Assembly (NCBI GenBank): GCA_025352685.1
Contig: JANXSN010000088.1
Coordinates: 62,001 to 126,000, forward strand
Direction of reading: 5' to 3'
Source of the DNA: Sphingomonadales bacterium
GTDB lineage: Bacteria > Pseudomonadota > Alphaproteobacteria > Sphingomonadales > Sphingomonadaceae
DNA: 64,000 bases
The stretch's first letter is position 1, and every line of letters begins with the position of its first letter. Below, piece by piece: positions 63,445 through 64,000 of this stretch. The notes under the pieces are model-generated. The model was not told the origin of the DNA. It ran no database searches and saw only the letters and a program-made list of their open reading frames with translations. The position numbers were made by a program, and so were the translations under genes.

Positions 63445-64000
63445 ATGCTGATCGAAACCGAAACTACGCCGAATCCTGCGACTCTCAAATTCCTGGCCGG
63501 ACGCACCGTGATGGAAATGGGCACGCGCGACTTCGCGACGCCCGAAGAAGCTGCAGTCTCGCCGCTTGCCGAAACGCTCTTCAGTCTGGGTGACGTGACC
63601 GGCGTCTTTTTCGGGCATCGCTTCATCTCGGTGACGATCGCGCCGGGGTCGGAATGGACGCAGGTCAAACCCGATGTGTTGAACGTCCTGCTCGATCATT
63701 TCTCGGCAAACATGCCGCTTTTCAAGCCCGCAAACGCCGCCGGGATTTCTGTACCTGTCGAGTCCGATTTCACTGACGACCCCGCCGATGCCGATATCGT
63801 CGAGCAGATCAAAGAGCTGATCGAAACGCGCGTTCGCCCTGCCGTGGCGGCTGACGGCGGGGACATCGTCTATCGCGGATTTACCCGAGGCAAAGTTTAT
63901 CTGCAGCTGCAGGGCGCCTGTTCGGGGTGCCCCTCGTCGAGCGCGACGCTCAAAGGAGGCATCGAATCGCTGTTGAAATACTATGTGCCCGAAGTCACTG
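63445..64000 (+). CDS. nfuA: Nfu-type iron-sulfur cluster carrier, 3' truncated by window edge
   Basis: At least 185 residues of an iron-sulfur carrier that delivers Fe4S4 clusters to target proteins. N-terminal Nfu_N domain: IETETTPNPATLKFLAGRTV, GVFFGHRFISVTIAPGSEWT, VKPDVLNVLLDHF. C-terminal NifU domain: IKELIETRVRPAVAADGGDI, and the cluster-binding CxxC in LQGACSGCPSSSATLKGGIE. The stop lies beyond base 64000. ATG 63445 is followed by the conserved MLIETETTPNPATLKF, the true start for the family. No isc/suf genes in the window. Confidence 0.95.
   Translation, partial: MLIETETTPNPATLKFLAGRTVMEMGTRDFATPEEAAVSPLAETLFSLGDVTGVFFGHRFISVTIAPGSEWTQVKPDVLNVLLDHFSANMPLFKPANAAGISVPVESDFTDDPADADIVEQIKELIETRVRPAVAADGGDIVYRGFTRGKVYLQLQGACSGCPSSSATLKGGIESLLKYYVPEVT

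Noticed and set aside
1-64000. CRISPR arrays, insertion sequences, integrases, prophage genes
   Set aside because: No regularly spaced repeats, transposase motifs or phage structural genes were seen on either strand.

Overview
This 64 kb window reads as chromosomal DNA of a sphingomonad (Alphaproteobacteria, order Sphingomonadales). The evidence is the GC-rich, densely packed coding, the circularly permuted two-piece tmRNA typical of alphaproteobacteria, a large TonB-dependent receptor of sphingomonad type, a partial XrtA/PEP-CTERM regulatory operon, an NDUFS4-like complex I subunit, Coq7, and many small secreted proteins of a kind common in this order. I see no rRNA, tRNA, IS element, prophage or CRISPR array.

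Layout. 1-4.6 kb: 3' end of pnp with a strong terminator, a decayed YCII gene, then roxA and rluE, which converge and overlap; both are 50S-modifying enzymes. 4.7-6.3 kb: a periplasmic cyclophilin, the permuted ssrA gene on the minus strand (tag ANDNEALAIAA) and an Rrf2 regulator. 6.4-11.3 kb: mscL, a LemA/TPM/TPM/Nudix run, an NDUFS4-like subunit, a long-chain polyprenyl diphosphate synthase and an AroQ chorismate mutase. 11.3-19.3 kb: M13 peptidase, a PepSY/response regulator/histidine kinase operon, an ABC-F ATPase (Uup), a broken RBBP9-like hydrolase and a DUF815 ATPase. 19.7-25.7 kb: a PEP-CTERM operon (sugar transferase, PrsK, PrsR; ATGA-coupled) divergent from a GDP-mannose pyrophosphorylase, with a palindrome between them. 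25.8-28.5 kb: YghU-type GST, FMN reductase, a membrane protein and a GNAT enzyme. 28.8-32 kb: a RamB/ScfR-type regulator divergent from isocitrate lyase, with an inverted repeat between them. 32.1-40.7 kb: a broken HWE kinase followed by an intact receiver protein, DUF4893, 3-hydroxybutyrate dehydrogenase, M1 aminopeptidase, patatin, a wrecked YpfJ metallopeptidase, a VOC protein. 40.7-49.6 kb: clpB with a heat-shock-type promoter, two translationally coupled sulfotransferase-like genes, a small secreted protein and a 1075-residue TonB receptor. 49.8-61.7 kb: M23 peptidase, DUF2093, xseA and purD with overlapping start codons, an HhH/EnvC-like/CtpA/DsbB/Coq7 operon and a DUF885 protein. 61.7-64 kb: a broken GNAT gene, a DUF2306 membrane protein, a heavily decayed POT peptide transporter, a small secreted protein and the 5' part of an Nfu iron-sulfur gene.

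The most striking overall feature is the number of recognisable but broken genes: YCII, RBBP9-like hydrolase, HWE kinase, YpfJ, GNAT and POT transporter. Several carry several lesions or large deletions, which points to real gene decay; a few single-base shifts could instead be assembly errors. The most notable non-protein feature is the permuted tmRNA. The least understood locus is the coupled sulfotransferase pair facing the TonB receptor.
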